Source: a virus. From it: DNA of 33,787 nucleotides. The notes beneath the pieces are model-generated. The model did no database searches. It saw nothing but the letters and a program-made list of their open reading frames with translations, and had not been told where the DNA came from. The position numbers were made by a program, and so were the translations under genes. How positions within the stretch are numbered: the first letter of the stretch is position 1; the number at the start of each line of letters is the position of its first letter. Where the stretch lies: positions 1-33,787 of IMG/VR virus record IMGVR_UViG_3300043427_004668. One strand, given 5' to 3'. Below, in pieces: positions 7,121 to 14,390 of this stretch.

Positions 7121-8059
7121 ATGTCGAGAATAGAAACTCTGAAAAAACAATTTCCACATCTCAATATTACTTTATTGGATATATTATCTGAACTTGATGG
7201 TACAAAAAGTCATAAATATTTACAGCTTCTCTGTAAAATACTTTCTAACAGACATACTTTCAATAATAAAGAAATGGGTGACAATGATAAAAAACATTTC
7301 GAAAATGAAATTAATAACTTTTTATCTAATCTTGGATTTATTGAGGATCAAGATATTAATCTGAAATATATTAAATTCAGAATATTGGAGGGAATTTACC
7401 TAAAAGATGAGTTGGAACTCTTCACGGAGTTCAAAAATTTCAACGAAAAAGGTATTGTTGGAAAAACAGATCTCACAAAATATTCTAATTTCTCTGACAT
7501 CATGGCAGAAGTCTCATTGTGTAATATTAAGGAAACGGAGAAATTTTTAGAAAAACAAATAGTTAAAGAGTTCGAAAATGATACATGGTTAGTGATAAGA
7601 CCATTATCGTTTGAAGCATCATCAAAATATGGATCTGGTACCAAATGGTGTACTACATTCAAGAGGGAAAAGGATTACTTTTTCAAGTATTTCCATAATG
7701 GTAGTTTGGTTTATTTTATTAACAAAAAAACAGGATATAAAGTTGCAATGCACGGTGTCACTGATGATGTAATGAAAGATATTACTTTTTGGGACTCATT
7801 AGATAATAGACGTGATTCGATTGAACTTGATTTGGATGATTGTTTAGTTCCTACAATTAAATCAATAGTAAAATGTAACAAACCTAATTCATGGTTTCTA
7901 GATCTCAAAACGTTACATAAAGTAGCTGAAGAATGTAATTCACTCTATAGATTGTCCCCTGATATGAATGTTAAAGCCTGTGAACCTGATGTTATTGAAG
8001 AAACCAGACAACAATTAACTGAGTTAATGCCAAGAGTCGCCCCAAATATGAGAGCCTAA
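7121..8059 (+). CDS. Phage protein with KYGxGTKWCT motif
   Basis: 312-residue protein. The middle carries a block I associate with uncharacterised proteins of large phages: WLVIRPLSFEASSKYGSG then TKWCTTFKRE, followed by an aromatic YFFKYF and a strand-rich LVYFINKKTGYKVAMHG. The invariant-looking Trp-Cys pair resembles a catalytic or nucleotide-handling site, but no function can be assigned. The N-terminal third is helical; the end is polar and ends PNMRA. The start has an A-rich, Bacteroidetes-like leader without a Shine-Dalgarno. It ends just before a strong terminator. Confidence 0.78.
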   Translation: MSRIETLKKQFPHLNITLLDILSELDGTKSHKYLQLLCKILSNRHTFNNKEMGDNDKKHFENEINNFLSNLGFIEDQDINLKYIKFRILEGIYLKDELELFTEFKNFNEKGIVGKTDLTKYSNFSDIMAEVSLCNIKETEKFLEKQIVKEFENDTWLVIRPLSFEASSKYGSGTKWCTTFKREKDYFFKYFHNGSLVYFINKKTGYKVAMHGVTDDVMKDITFWDSLDNRRDSIELDLDDCLVPTIKSIVKCNKPNSWFLDLKTLHKVAEECNSLYRLSPDMNVKACEPDVIEETRQQLTELMPRVAPNMRA

Positions 8060-8062
8060 GAA

Positions 8063-8090
8063 ATAAACCCCACACAAAAGTGGGGTTTAT
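8063..8090 (+). terminator. Rho-independent terminator-like hairpin
   Basis: Perfect 11-bp inverted repeat ATAAACCCCAC/GTGGGGTTTAT with a 6-nt loop, directly after the stop at 8059. The T run is short. Confidence 0.65.
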
Positions 8091-8103
8091 AATTAATAGG
8101 ACT

Positions 8104-8111
8104 ATATTTAT
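8104..8111 (+). promoter_or_regulatory. Phage promoter-like box ATATTTAT
   Basis: ATATTTAT directly abuts ATG 8112 and lies 6 nt before ATG 8118. The usual spacing of this box favours the second ATG as the start. Confidence 0.45.
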
Positions 8112-8117
8112 ATGAGT

Positions 8118-8885
8118 ATGACACAACTCAACGAAATACTTGACAAGTATAACATTTCAGAAAAAAATGGTTCAACAGGAAACCTTAAAAGGTTAGAAAA
8201 AACAATATCCGAACTTGATAAGTTAGATAAGGTTCTTTTACTTTCATGTTCTAACCGATATAACTGGGATCAAAATAAAGTAGACATACCAAAGTCTACT
8301 ATCTTAGCTATGGTGATTCAGGAAGCTTTAGGTGATAAAGCGGTTTTAATTGATGTTCCTGAACTTAATATAGCACCTTGTGAGGGTAATGTATCAAGAG
8401 CCGATGGTAATAGTTGTGGATTAAAAAAAGCTCTCCTTAAAGACGATAAAAAGAACCCATCAGGGTATCATAGATGTTGGGCATCTCTTAATTTTAAGGA
8501 TGACGAACTATGGAAAATATCTAAAGAACTGTTCGAGTCTAATGCTGTAATATTTTTCAGTTCAGTAAGATGGGGTCAAGCCAGTGTTTTCTATCAAAAA
8601 CTTATCGAAAGATTAACTTGGATTGAAAATAGACATGCAACTTTGGGTGAATCAAATATTGTAGAAAATATTCAATCAGGGTTTATTTGTACAGGACAGA
8701 ATTGGAAGGGTATGGACGTGGTTGACACTCAAAAAAAAGTACACCAATTCTTTGGTTTCAAAGTAAAAAATCAGTTTTATTGGAACTGGCAGTTTACAAA
8801 TAAAATTACGGATGAGACATCCAAATCATACAAAGAATCATTTCCAGCATTCGTTAATAAATTTGATATTGAAAAATTTATTTAG
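8118..8885 (+). CDS. Flavodoxin-fold NAD(P)H/FMN reductase-like protein
   Basis: About 255 residues resembling the NADPH-dependent FMN reductase family: a first strand with an FMN-phosphate-type loop (VLLLSCSNRYN), a mid strand with VIFFSSVRWGQASVFYQKLIERLTW, typical of the ...P.Y..s.p..LK..iD region, and a third strand GFICTGQNW. Family members reduce flavins or quinones. The cysteine-containing insert between the first two strands (APCEGN...NSCGL) is unusual. I choose ATG 8118 by promoter spacing; ATG 8112 adds two residues. Its stop shares four bases (TTAG) with the convergent oxygenase stop. Confidence 0.72.
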   Translation: MTQLNEILDKYNISEKNGSTGNLKRLEKTISELDKLDKVLLLSCSNRYNWDQNKVDIPKSTILAMVIQEALGDKAVLIDVPELNIAPCEGNVSRADGNSCGLKKALLKDDKKNPSGYHRCWASLNFKDDELWKISKELFESNAVIFFSSVRWGQASVFYQKLIERLTWIENRHATLGESNIVENIQSGFICTGQNWKGMDVVDTQKKVHQFFGFKVKNQFYWNWQFTNKITDETSKSYKESFPAFVNKFDIEKFI

Positions 8886-9655
8886 AATCTAAAAATATCA
8901 GTTGAATTAATCCTTTCAACAGTTTCTTGAGGAGATTCCTTCCATAATACAGATGTCATATCTCCATCCCTCATATTAATTTCAATTTCATCTTCAGGTC
9001 TTTCTTTTGTAAAATAATACAAAGCGAAAGAATATCTAGATTTTCCTTCAGGGCAAGATAATGGTTTCGGATGACCATGAAGTGCATTGTTTGTTATGTT
9101 AAAAATAACGGCTCTATTGAAATATGGTTCGATGTTAGCAATACACTCGGACATATCAGGTTTCCATAATTCTAAATTTCCACCCCATTCTTTTTCCCAA
9201 CCTTCATTCATGTATAAAAGTAAATTTATCCTTCTGTGTAATCCTGTAAATCTATGATAACTATAATCCGCATGAACTGCCAATTGACCTCCAGGGTTTA
9301 TTTTATGAATTCCACCACCATAAAAACTATCATCAGGAATCAATCCTTCTATTCCTGTTAATTCTGTTAAAAAATCTAAAACGGTTTGTGAATAAAGATA
9401 TTTTAACATATACCTACAGATAGGTGCGTCTCTCTCAAGTTCTTTAATGTTTTCTTCACACCATGGGGTATTGAATTTATTAACTTCCATCTCTCCTTGT
9501 GATGAATCAAACCCCCAGTTCTTATAGTTTTGAATTTCTTGATGTGCAGCTCTTAAAATATGAGGGTCAACAAAATTATCCAAAACTATGTGAGGATATG
9601 GAAAGGCATTTCTATATTGTGACTTAATTTTTGATGCTAAATTGTAATCTACCAT
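8882..9655 (-). CDS. 2-oxoglutarate/Fe(II)-dependent oxygenase
   Basis: 257 residues of the prolyl-hydroxylase-like 2OG-Fe(II) class. The iron ligands are visible as HAD (His128, Asp130) and a distal His in NALHGHP (193 or 195). Arg207 in KSRYSFALYYF is placed to bind 2-oxoglutarate. LLLYMN and WGGNLELW are typical strands of the double-stranded helix fold. Substrates could be protein side chains, sugars or a nucleobase; related proteins are frequent in marine phages with unknown targets. It is followed downstream of an operon containing a cupin-like gene. Confidence 0.9.
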   Translation of the reverse strand: MVDYNLASKIKSQYRNAFPYPHIVLDNFVDPHILRAAHQEIQNYKNWGFDSSQGEMEVNKFNTPWCEENIKELERDAPICRYMLKYLYSQTVLDFLTELTGIEGLIPDDSFYGGGIHKINPGGQLAVHADYSYHRFTGLHRRINLLLYMNEGWEKEWGGNLELWKPDMSECIANIEPYFNRAVIFNITNNALHGHPKPLSCPEGKSRYSFALYYFTKERPEDEIEINMRDGDMTSVLWKESPQETVERINSTDIFRF

Positions 9656-9675
9656 GAACTAAAAATAAGATAATT

Positions 9676-9945
9676 TTAATTCAATTCAACAATTTCTACG
9701 ACTAATTTTGAATCTCCCTTTATTACTCTATGCCAAACAAATTTTTCAATGAATAATTCTTGTCCTACATGTAATTTGTTTGGCAATTGATCTTCTAACT
9801 GAAATTGCCAGTTACCACTTTCTATTATCTTAACTCTTCTATCTTTTAGATCTTGATGCCATTTCAATTCTTCAGAATCAACATCAATCTGAAATGTTCT
9901 AATTATTTTACCGTCTTTTTGTAATTGTTCGAATGGAAATTCCAT
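9676..9945 (-). CDS. Small cupin-like protein
   Basis: About 89 residues with the pattern of one cupin barrel: LKWHQDLKDRRVKIIESGNWQ, then LHVGQELFIEKFVWHRVIKG, i.e. a strand ladder with a G-x-x-x-x-I and a conserved W-H-R-x-I-K-G turn. Metal ligands are not clearly complete, so it may be structural. I favour ATG 9945, 4 nt after the upstream stop; ATG 9960 would overlap it by 11 nt. It is in one operon with the 9950 gene. Confidence 0.68.
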   Translation of the reverse strand: MEFPFEQLQKDGKIIRTFQIDVDSEELKWHQDLKDRRVKIIESGNWQFQLEDQLPNKLHVGQELFIEKFVWHRVIKGDSKLVVEIVELN

Positions 9946-9949
9946 ATAA

Positions 9950-10576
9950 TTACCAAGCATTTTTCGAAGATAGACCTAATTGTTTTGCATATCTACCAAC
10001 ATTACAAGACCAATACCCTGCGGTAGTTCTATCTTTTTTTTCAGAGCACTTATGTCTAGCTCTAAATGATTTTGCTGCTTTTTTGTTAGCGTTTTTGACT
10101 TTTAATCCAGGATCACCAAATGTAACTTTTTTTACACCACCACCAGGTTTTCTAACATACACCGCAAATTTTTTCGGACCACCCGGTGTTCTAAATGGTT
10201 TTCCAAGTTTTACATTTTTACCTCTATGTTTCGCTTCTTCCAAAATTTCTTCCTCAGTCCAAGATTCCAAGATAAAAGGTGCATCTAAGTAAATTAATTC
10301 ACCATTAATTTCTGTTATTGATCCTAAATCTGACTCAACCATTTGGACATCTTCCTCATTTAACTCAATTAATTCTTCATTCCAAAGATCTCTAACCTCA
10401 TTAATTAAATCAAAATATGCTTGGGAATAAACTCTATATATGTTATTTGTCAACGATAATTTGTTATCTATATGATACTTCAAAGAATCAGAAATTTTAA
10501 TGTCTTCTTTAAGAATCAATGTTGGTTCTTTATAATTTTCTAATACCTCTAATATTAAATCTTTTAAGTTTTCCAT
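9950..10576 (-). CDS. Likely head/scaffold-associated phage protein
   Basis: 208 residues. The C-terminal about 70 residues (KKFAVYVRKPGGGVKKVTFG, DPGLKVKN, SFRARHKCSEKKDRTTAGYWSC) match a short conserved module common in T4-like and large marine phages. I recall it from genes near prohead and core genes, but its function is unknown to me. The two Cys and the His in RARHKC/YWSC suggest metal binding. The N-terminus MENLKDLILEVLE is acidic and amphipathic with an L-x-E site, reminiscent of a capsid-targeting sequence. It heads the four-gene run 8882-10576 and is close to the membrane-protein genes upstream. Confidence 0.68.
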   Translation of the reverse strand: MENLKDLILEVLENYKEPTLILKEDIKISDSLKYHIDNKLSLTNNIYRVYSQAYFDLINEVRDLWNEELIELNEEDVQMVESDLGSITEINGELIYLDAPFILESWTEEEILEEAKHRGKNVKLGKPFRTPGGPKKFAVYVRKPGGGVKKVTFGDPGLKVKNANKKAAKSFRARHKCSEKKDRTTAGYWSCNVGRYAKQLGLSSKNAW

Positions 10577-10580
10577 AAAA

Positions 10581-10841
10581 TTATTTTGTAGAATCTATTG
10601 TTACAAAAATAGTATCAACTTTTATTATTTCTATAGTATCACCAGTTTCTAAACTATCTATAAATGTTTGATCTATTTGATCAATAATTAATCCAAAATT
10701 AATTGATTCTTCACCAATATATCCTTTTTGTATTGCAAATACTCCAAGACCAATAAGTAAAACCGAAAATATAATAACAATCGGTTTTTTACCACTTAGT
10801 TTGGTAATCGCAGGTATTAATTTTCCAAGTAAATTTTTCAT
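10581..10841 (-). CDS. Small single-pass membrane protein
   Basis: 86 residues with a basic N-terminus, one transmembrane helix (about 20-38, IVIIFSVLLIGLGVFAI) and an acidic extracytoplasmic tail rich in Asp, Thr and Ile. It is flanked at 4-6 nt by neighbours on the same strand, so it is in an operon with the two envelope proteins upstream. A role in host membrane disruption is possible but unproven. Confidence 0.68.
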   Translation of the reverse strand: MKNLLGKLIPAITKLSGKKPIVIIFSVLLIGLGVFAIQKGYIGEESINFGLIIDQIDQTFIDSLETGDTIEIIKVDTIFVTIDSTK

Positions 10842-10847
10842 GAGTAA

Positions 10848-11459
10848 TTATTTGAACTTTATTTTCCAATAAATACCTCCGTTTACATAAGGTGTTAAAT
10901 TATTAGATGTTACTCCTCCCCCTATTTGAAATATCTTATCTCTTTTTGTTTTAAGTAATATGGATCCTCCAACACTATTGACAAAACTTGGTTTTGAAAA
11001 TTGACTATTAAGCCCAATATAAACCTGATTTTTAGGTAAATCTTTAACAATTTTTGTATCGGTAATTACTTTTTCTCTCACGTCAGAACTAAATGTCCTA
11101 AATAAAATTTTATTCTGAGAAATTGTATCTGATATAGAAACAAATCCTAAACTATCAGGAAGTATAAGAGTATCCTTGTATGAATTTTTAGCATAAAAGT
11201 TTTTGAGAATTTGTAAAGTATCAACTTTTTCAGGTACTTTAACATAAATTGTTGTGTCCTTTATAATAGTTTTACCTGGTTTAGCAACAATAACTTTTTT
11301 AGAAACATATTGAGTATCTATCTTCCATTTTAACACCTCATAAGGTTTACCATCAACTCTAATCATTTCAGGTTTTTTCCCTGGAGTACATTTATCAAAA
11401 ATAATAATCCCTAATAGTATTAATATTAGTAAGTTTGGTAAGGTAATTAGTTTTTTCAT
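10848..11459 (-). CDS. Membrane-anchored envelope protein
   Basis: 203 residues: an uncleaved signal anchor (about 4-22), then Cys24 just after the helix (FDKCTPGKK). A strand-rich periplasmic domain with many Thr-Ile-x-Val steps follows, and a glycine-rich end (VNSVGGSILLKTKR, GGGVTSNNLTPYVNGG). The layout fits an inner-membrane protein reaching to the outer membrane, as spanins do, but there is no signature. A GTATTTAT box sits 10 nt before the ATG. Confidence 0.68.
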   Translation of the reverse strand: MKKLITLPNLLILILLGIIIFDKCTPGKKPEMIRVDGKPYEVLKWKIDTQYVSKKVIVAKPGKTIIKDTTIYVKVPEKVDTLQILKNFYAKNSYKDTLILPDSLGFVSISDTISQNKILFRTFSSDVREKVITDTKIVKDLPKNQVYIGLNSQFSKPSFVNSVGGSILLKTKRDKIFQIGGGVTSNNLTPYVNGGIYWKIKFK

Positions 11460-11469
11460 GTCTTTTACA

Positions 11470-11477
11470 ATAAATAC
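11470..11477 (-). promoter_or_regulatory. Phage promoter-like box GTATTTAT
   Basis: Minus-strand GTATTTAT, 10 nt before the ATG at 11459, overlapping the last base of the upstream gene's stop region. Confidence 0.48.
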
Positions 11478-12358
11478 TACCAGTTAATACCTAAACCAAA
11501 TGTGAAATTATTTCTAAGTGGATCAAAATCCCCTTTCAAAGAAACTCTATTCATGTCATGAACAACACCAATCTTAGCTGATATAAAATCTCTCGAAAAA
11601 TTATCAATACTATATTTTCCGTTATTTGAAAGAATATATGTTTCATCAAAATATTGATAATAATCTCTTTGTGAAACATACCCTAACATAAAGTGAACAC
11701 CCGTTCTTTTATATCTTTTACCTAACCCCATATATAAAGACCAACCTTCCTCAATGTCAGACAATTTTTTGTCATTCCACACAATTACCTGATCTACAGT
11801 AATTTCCGGGTAATATATTGACTTATTTTTAGAATTTTTAGAACTAAAATCAACAATAAAATAATCTCTATTACCTATCGTTAAAAATCCTCCGATTTCA
11901 TTAATTGTTGAGGTCTGCAAACCAAATGATATTGGTGTTTTTTTCCCACGAATTGTGTCTTTTTTCCCGTTTTCATAGTGGTAAATCCTCATTGGTTGTC
12001 TATAACCCCACTGATCTCTATAGAATCCAGGGCTATAATAATTAAATCCGAACATCGGTGCTCCCCACATTCCCCAACGATTAAATCCCCATCCAAAATC
12101 CCAATAAGGATCATAAAATCCTGGTCCTATAATCACGTTAGATCCGGGCTTTGTTGGTCTTGGTCTGTTATAGTCTCGTTCTGAGTATTTCTGTTGTCTC
12201 TCATCGTAGAAATTTGATCTAAGTTGGGGAGAATTATTGAACGTACTTGGTGTGAACCCACCACTTCTAATGTTTAGCTTTTGTTGTCTTTCACTTGATT
12301 GAGCTAGTAATGTAAAAGTCATCAAGGAGAGAAATGAACATAATATTAACTTTTTCAT
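11477..12358 (-). CDS. Secreted outer-membrane-like protein
   Basis: 293 residues with a signal peptide (MKKLILCSFLSLMTFTLLAQ). A Pro/Gly/Tyr/Trp-rich low-complexity stretch (about 70-125) is followed by a C-terminal half of amphipathic strands ending FTFGLGINW, an aromatic end like outer-membrane barrels. It resembles Bacteroidetes envelope proteins more than typical phage proteins, so a host-derived gene is possible (inference). The ATATTTAT box lies 15 nt upstream of the start. Confidence 0.72.
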   Translation of the reverse strand: MKKLILCSFLSLMTFTLLAQSSERQQKLNIRSGGFTPSTFNNSPQLRSNFYDERQQKYSERDYNRPRPTKPGSNVIIGPGFYDPYWDFGWGFNRWGMWGAPMFGFNYYSPGFYRDQWGYRQPMRIYHYENGKKDTIRGKKTPISFGLQTSTINEIGGFLTIGNRDYFIVDFSSKNSKNKSIYYPEITVDQVIVWNDKKLSDIEEGWSLYMGLGKRYKRTGVHFMLGYVSQRDYYQYFDETYILSNNGKYSIDNFSRDFISAKIGVVHDMNRVSLKGDFDPLRNNFTFGLGINW

Positions 12359-12373
12359 AGCTTGATGTTTTAT

Positions 12374-12381
12374 ATAAATAT
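12374..12381 (-). promoter_or_regulatory. Phage promoter-like box ATATTTAT
   Basis: Minus-strand ATATTTAT, 15 nt before the ATG at 12358. Confidence 0.45.
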
Positions 12382-12415
12382 AAAAAAAATCTATCTTAAA
12401 TTAAACTAAATAATA

Positions 12416-12423
12416 ATATTTAT
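12416..12423 (+). promoter_or_regulatory. Phage promoter-like box ATATTTAT (long leader)
   Basis: Plus-strand ATATTTAT, 58 nt before the ATG at 12482. The distance is larger than for most copies, so it may not be used. Confidence 0.25.
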
Positions 12424-12481
12424 GATAACCAAGATATTATCTCAATTTATTGGTTAATAAAAAAATATAAATAATAAAATA

Positions 12482-12784
12482 ATGGCGAATCATAAACCAG
12501 CGGTTAATAATGTGCTGAAATCAATAAAATCACCAATAACATTTACGGAGTTTTCTAAAGAACCCGTTAAAGGATTGTTATTTATAGTAATACTTGCCGT
12601 TGGATATTTGTATGTTGATGGTAAAATCAACTATAATAATCAAATTGAAAAACAAGGAAAAAAAATAGAAGTTTTAGAAAAAAGGGTCGAGGTACTTTCA
12701 GACCAACTTAGAAGATCAGATAGCGCTCTTGCAGCGGCAATTGCTAAAATTTCATTATTACAAGAATTAGGTAAAATACAATGA
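12482..12784 (+). CDS. Membrane protein with coiled-coil tail
   Basis: 100 residues: a polar N-terminus, one transmembrane helix (about 30-45, GLLFIVILAVGYLYV) and a heptad-patterned coiled coil (about 52-98, KKIEVLEKRVEVLSDQLRR and on). It probably oligomerises in the membrane. It starts a four-gene membrane/lipoprotein operon; its stop overlaps the next start (ATGA). No family recognised. Confidence 0.72.
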   Translation: MANHKPAVNNVLKSIKSPITFTEFSKEPVKGLLFIVILAVGYLYVDGKINYNNQIEKQGKKIEVLEKRVEVLSDQLRRSDSALAAAIAKISLLQELGKIQ

Positions 12785-13065
12785 TACTGAATACTATTGC
12801 TAGCGTTTTAATTGTTTTAGGGATGTCTTTTTTTGTTTTTAAGGGTTTCAAAAAAAAAGATGATAATATTATTAATAAATTACCTACATTTGAAAGGTTA
12901 TATCTCAAAACTAGTATTATTCTTGTTTTGATTGGTGCAACATCAAATATTGTAATATCTTATAATCCTAGATTTAGTGAAATTACTCTGAATATTGGAA
13001 TTGGGATGTTACTATCTTGGTCGGTATTTTTTTATTTGAAATATCTGATTAAAAATAAAAAATAA
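12781..13065 (+). CDS. Small multi-pass membrane protein
   Basis: 94 residues with about three hydrophobic helices (2-21, 40-58 and 70-88) separated by short basic loops. Holin-like in size and topology, directly downstream of the coiled-coil membrane protein and upstream of two lipoproteins. Function is open. Confidence 0.68.
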   Translation: MILNTIASVLIVLGMSFFVFKGFKKKDDNIINKLPTFERLYLKTSIILVLIGATSNIVISYNPRFSEITLNIGIGMLLSWSVFFYLKYLIKNKK

Positions 13066-13066
13066 T

Positions 13067-13444
13067 ATGAAAAAATTTATAATAATCTGTTCTCTATTCT
13101 TTTCTTGTACTTCAAATGACTTATCAGAGAGTGAGTATAATTTAGAAGATAGTATTTTATTTAAGAGTCAGGAAAATATTGTAAAATCAGATAGTGTATT
13201 TAAGAAATGCGACTCAATAACAAATGAAAGAATTATTGGGGTATTAAGAGAAATTCAATTGTATAAATCTGAGAAAACCATTTTTCAGAAAAAATTATCA
13301 AATTTCCCTAAACTATATCTAACCCGAATTGATACTATATTTATAAATGTAGAGAGAAATATTTCTGAAGATAGTTCGTTCAAAACTATTGACTCATTAG
13401 AATTAAATCAGAAAATTGATACTTTACAATTAAATCAAAATTAA
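13067..13444 (+). CDS. Lipoprotein
   Basis: 125 residues beginning MKKFIIICSLFFSC, a short lipoprotein signal with a lipobox ending at Cys14. The mature protein is polar, Ser/Glu/Asp-rich and helical, with no recognised domain. In the same operon is a second lipoprotein 5 nt downstream. Such pairs occur among phage spanins (outer-membrane lipoprotein plus inner-membrane partner), with the 12482 gene as a candidate partner. That is only inference. Confidence 0.7.
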   Translation: MKKFIIICSLFFSCTSNDLSESEYNLEDSILFKSQENIVKSDSVFKKCDSITNERIIGVLREIQLYKSEKTIFQKKLSNFPKLYLTRIDTIFINVERNISEDSSFKTIDSLELNQKIDTLQLNQN

Positions 13445-13449
13445 TCAAA

Positions 13450-13866
13450 ATGAAAAATTTATTATTACTGTTATTTTTAACTTTATCTATCTCTTGTAAT
13501 AAAGTATCTGAGGAAAGTGTGATTATAGACAATGTCGTTATCGAAACTCCTATTATAACTGAAGAAAAAGTAACAATTCCTTTAGAATCAAGTGATTCTA
13601 TGAGGAGTGCTAGAGTTAGATCGAAAGATACTATTGTAATGAATGGTAGAGTTAGACCTAGTGATGGATCAACCCCTGTTGATACAACAAGAAAACCACG
13701 AGTAAGATCGAGTAATACTCCAACTCCTGTTGATACAACAAGAAAACCACGAGTAAGATCGAGTAATACTCCAACTCCTGTTGATACAACAAGAAAACCA
13801 CGAGTAAGATCGAGTAATACTCCAACACCTGTTGATACAACAAGAAAACCGCGAGTAAGATCGTAA
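13450..13866 (+). CDS. Lipoprotein with Arg/Thr/Pro tandem repeats
   Basis: 138 residues. Signal and lipobox are MKNLLLLLFLTLSISC with Cys16. After an acidic region, the C-terminal half is a repeat of the 17-residue unit PVDTTRKPRVRSSNTPT. There are three full copies and a fourth that ends at RVRS, encoded by near-identical 51-bp DNA repeats. The repeats are basic, Pro/Thr-rich and probably disordered; they could bind peptidoglycan, LPS or nucleic acid. The preceding degenerate copy (RARVRSKDTIVMNGRVRPSDGSTP) suggests growth from an ancestral motif. Confidence 0.8.
   Translation: MKNLLLLLFLTLSISCNKVSEESVIIDNVVIETPIITEEKVTIPLESSDSMRSARVRSKDTIVMNGRVRPSDGSTPVDTTRKPRVRSSNTPTPVDTTRKPRVRSSNTPTPVDTTRKPRVRSSNTPTPVDTTRKPRVRS
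13675..13863 (+). repeat. 51-bp coding tandem repeat (3.7 copies)
   Basis: Units start at 13675, 13726, 13777 and 13828 (partial). They are identical except for isolated changes such as CCA to CCG and ACT to ACA. Repeat length is a multiple of three, so copy number can change without frameshift. Confidence 0.93.
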
Positions 13867-13889
13867 ATTTACAGACAACGAATAAAATT

Positions 13890-13917
13890 AATCCCCTCTA
13901 AATGAGGGGATTTTTAT
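13890..13917 (+). terminator. Rho-independent terminator
   Basis: AATCCCCTC/GAGGGGATT with TAAAT loop, followed by TTTTATTTG, 23 nt after the lipoprotein stop. Confidence 0.85.
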
Positions 13918-13963
13918 TTGACATTATAACATATTTTGTTTAACATTTATTAAATTTTATATT

Positions 13964-14305
13964 ATGACAATTTTATGTATTATCGGTTGGGTTATTTCAG
14001 TAGCCACCTCTTTGTTCTTATCGAAAAACGCATTTGATAAAATTAGAGGTACTGAGGAGTCTAAAGGAAACTTCAAATTTATGAACTTAGAGAAATATAG
14101 ATTTGAAACTGGTGTTGGAGAAATGATAGGCTCTATATTACTTTTGATTCCAATGACTTCAGTATTCGGTCTTGTTTTGATTTCCACTTTCATGGGTGGT
14201 GCAGTTGTTGCTCACTTGTCTTTGATGGGTGGTAATAAGAAAGAGTTTCCTATTGGTGTATGGGTAGGTGCTTTAGTAGGCTATTTACTCAGAGTTTATT
14301 GTTAA
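13964..14305 (+). CDS. DoxX-like membrane protein
   Basis: 113 residues with four hydrophobic helices. The central ETGVGEMIGSILLLIP and FMGGAVVAHL segments match the DoxX-like family (E..G...LLIP, ...GA...HL). Family members are small inner-membrane proteins, some linked to quinone or redox processes; the role in a phage is unknown. It is a single-gene unit between two near-identical terminators. Confidence 0.65.
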   Translation: MTILCIIGWVISVATSLFLSKNAFDKIRGTEESKGNFKFMNLEKYRFETGVGEMIGSILLLIPMTSVFGLVLISTFMGGAVVAHLSLMGGNKKEFPIGVWVGALVGYLLRVYC

Positions 14306-14323
14306 TCAAAAAATTACCTACTT

Positions 14324-14355
14324 AAAAACCCCCTCTAAATGAGGGGTTTTTTATT
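14324..14355 (+). terminator. Rho-independent terminator
   Basis: AAAACCCCCTC-TAAAT-GAGGGGTTTT then TTATTTTTTT. The core CCCCTCTAAATGAGGGG is the same as in the terminator at 13890. Confidence 0.85.
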
Positions 14356-14373
14356 TTTTTTATTTCGTGAGAA

Positions 14374-14386
14374 GTATTTATCTTTG
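14374..14386 (+). promoter_or_regulatory. Composite box GTATTTATCTTTG, N4-ATG
   Basis: The phage octamer GTATTTAT (14374-14381) overlaps a host-type -7 box TATCTTTG (14379-14386) that ends 4 nt before ATG 14391. Initiation about 5-7 nt downstream would give a leaderless or nearly leaderless PPK2 mRNA. Confidence 0.55.
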
Positions 14387-14390
14387 TACC

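Noticed and set aside
9933-10292. 119-residue plus-strand ORF
   Set aside because: Antisense to the conserved C-terminal module of the 9950 gene; composition (Phe/Pro-rich) typical of a shadow.
13675-13863. CRISPR-like array
   Set aside because: Repeats are direct 51-bp units without spacers and are in frame within a protein-coding gene.
13658-13878. Two reverse-strand ORFs across the tandem repeat
   Set aside because: Repeat-derived shadows (Cys/Tyr/Ser-rich) of the lipoprotein on the other strand; no promoter or start signal.
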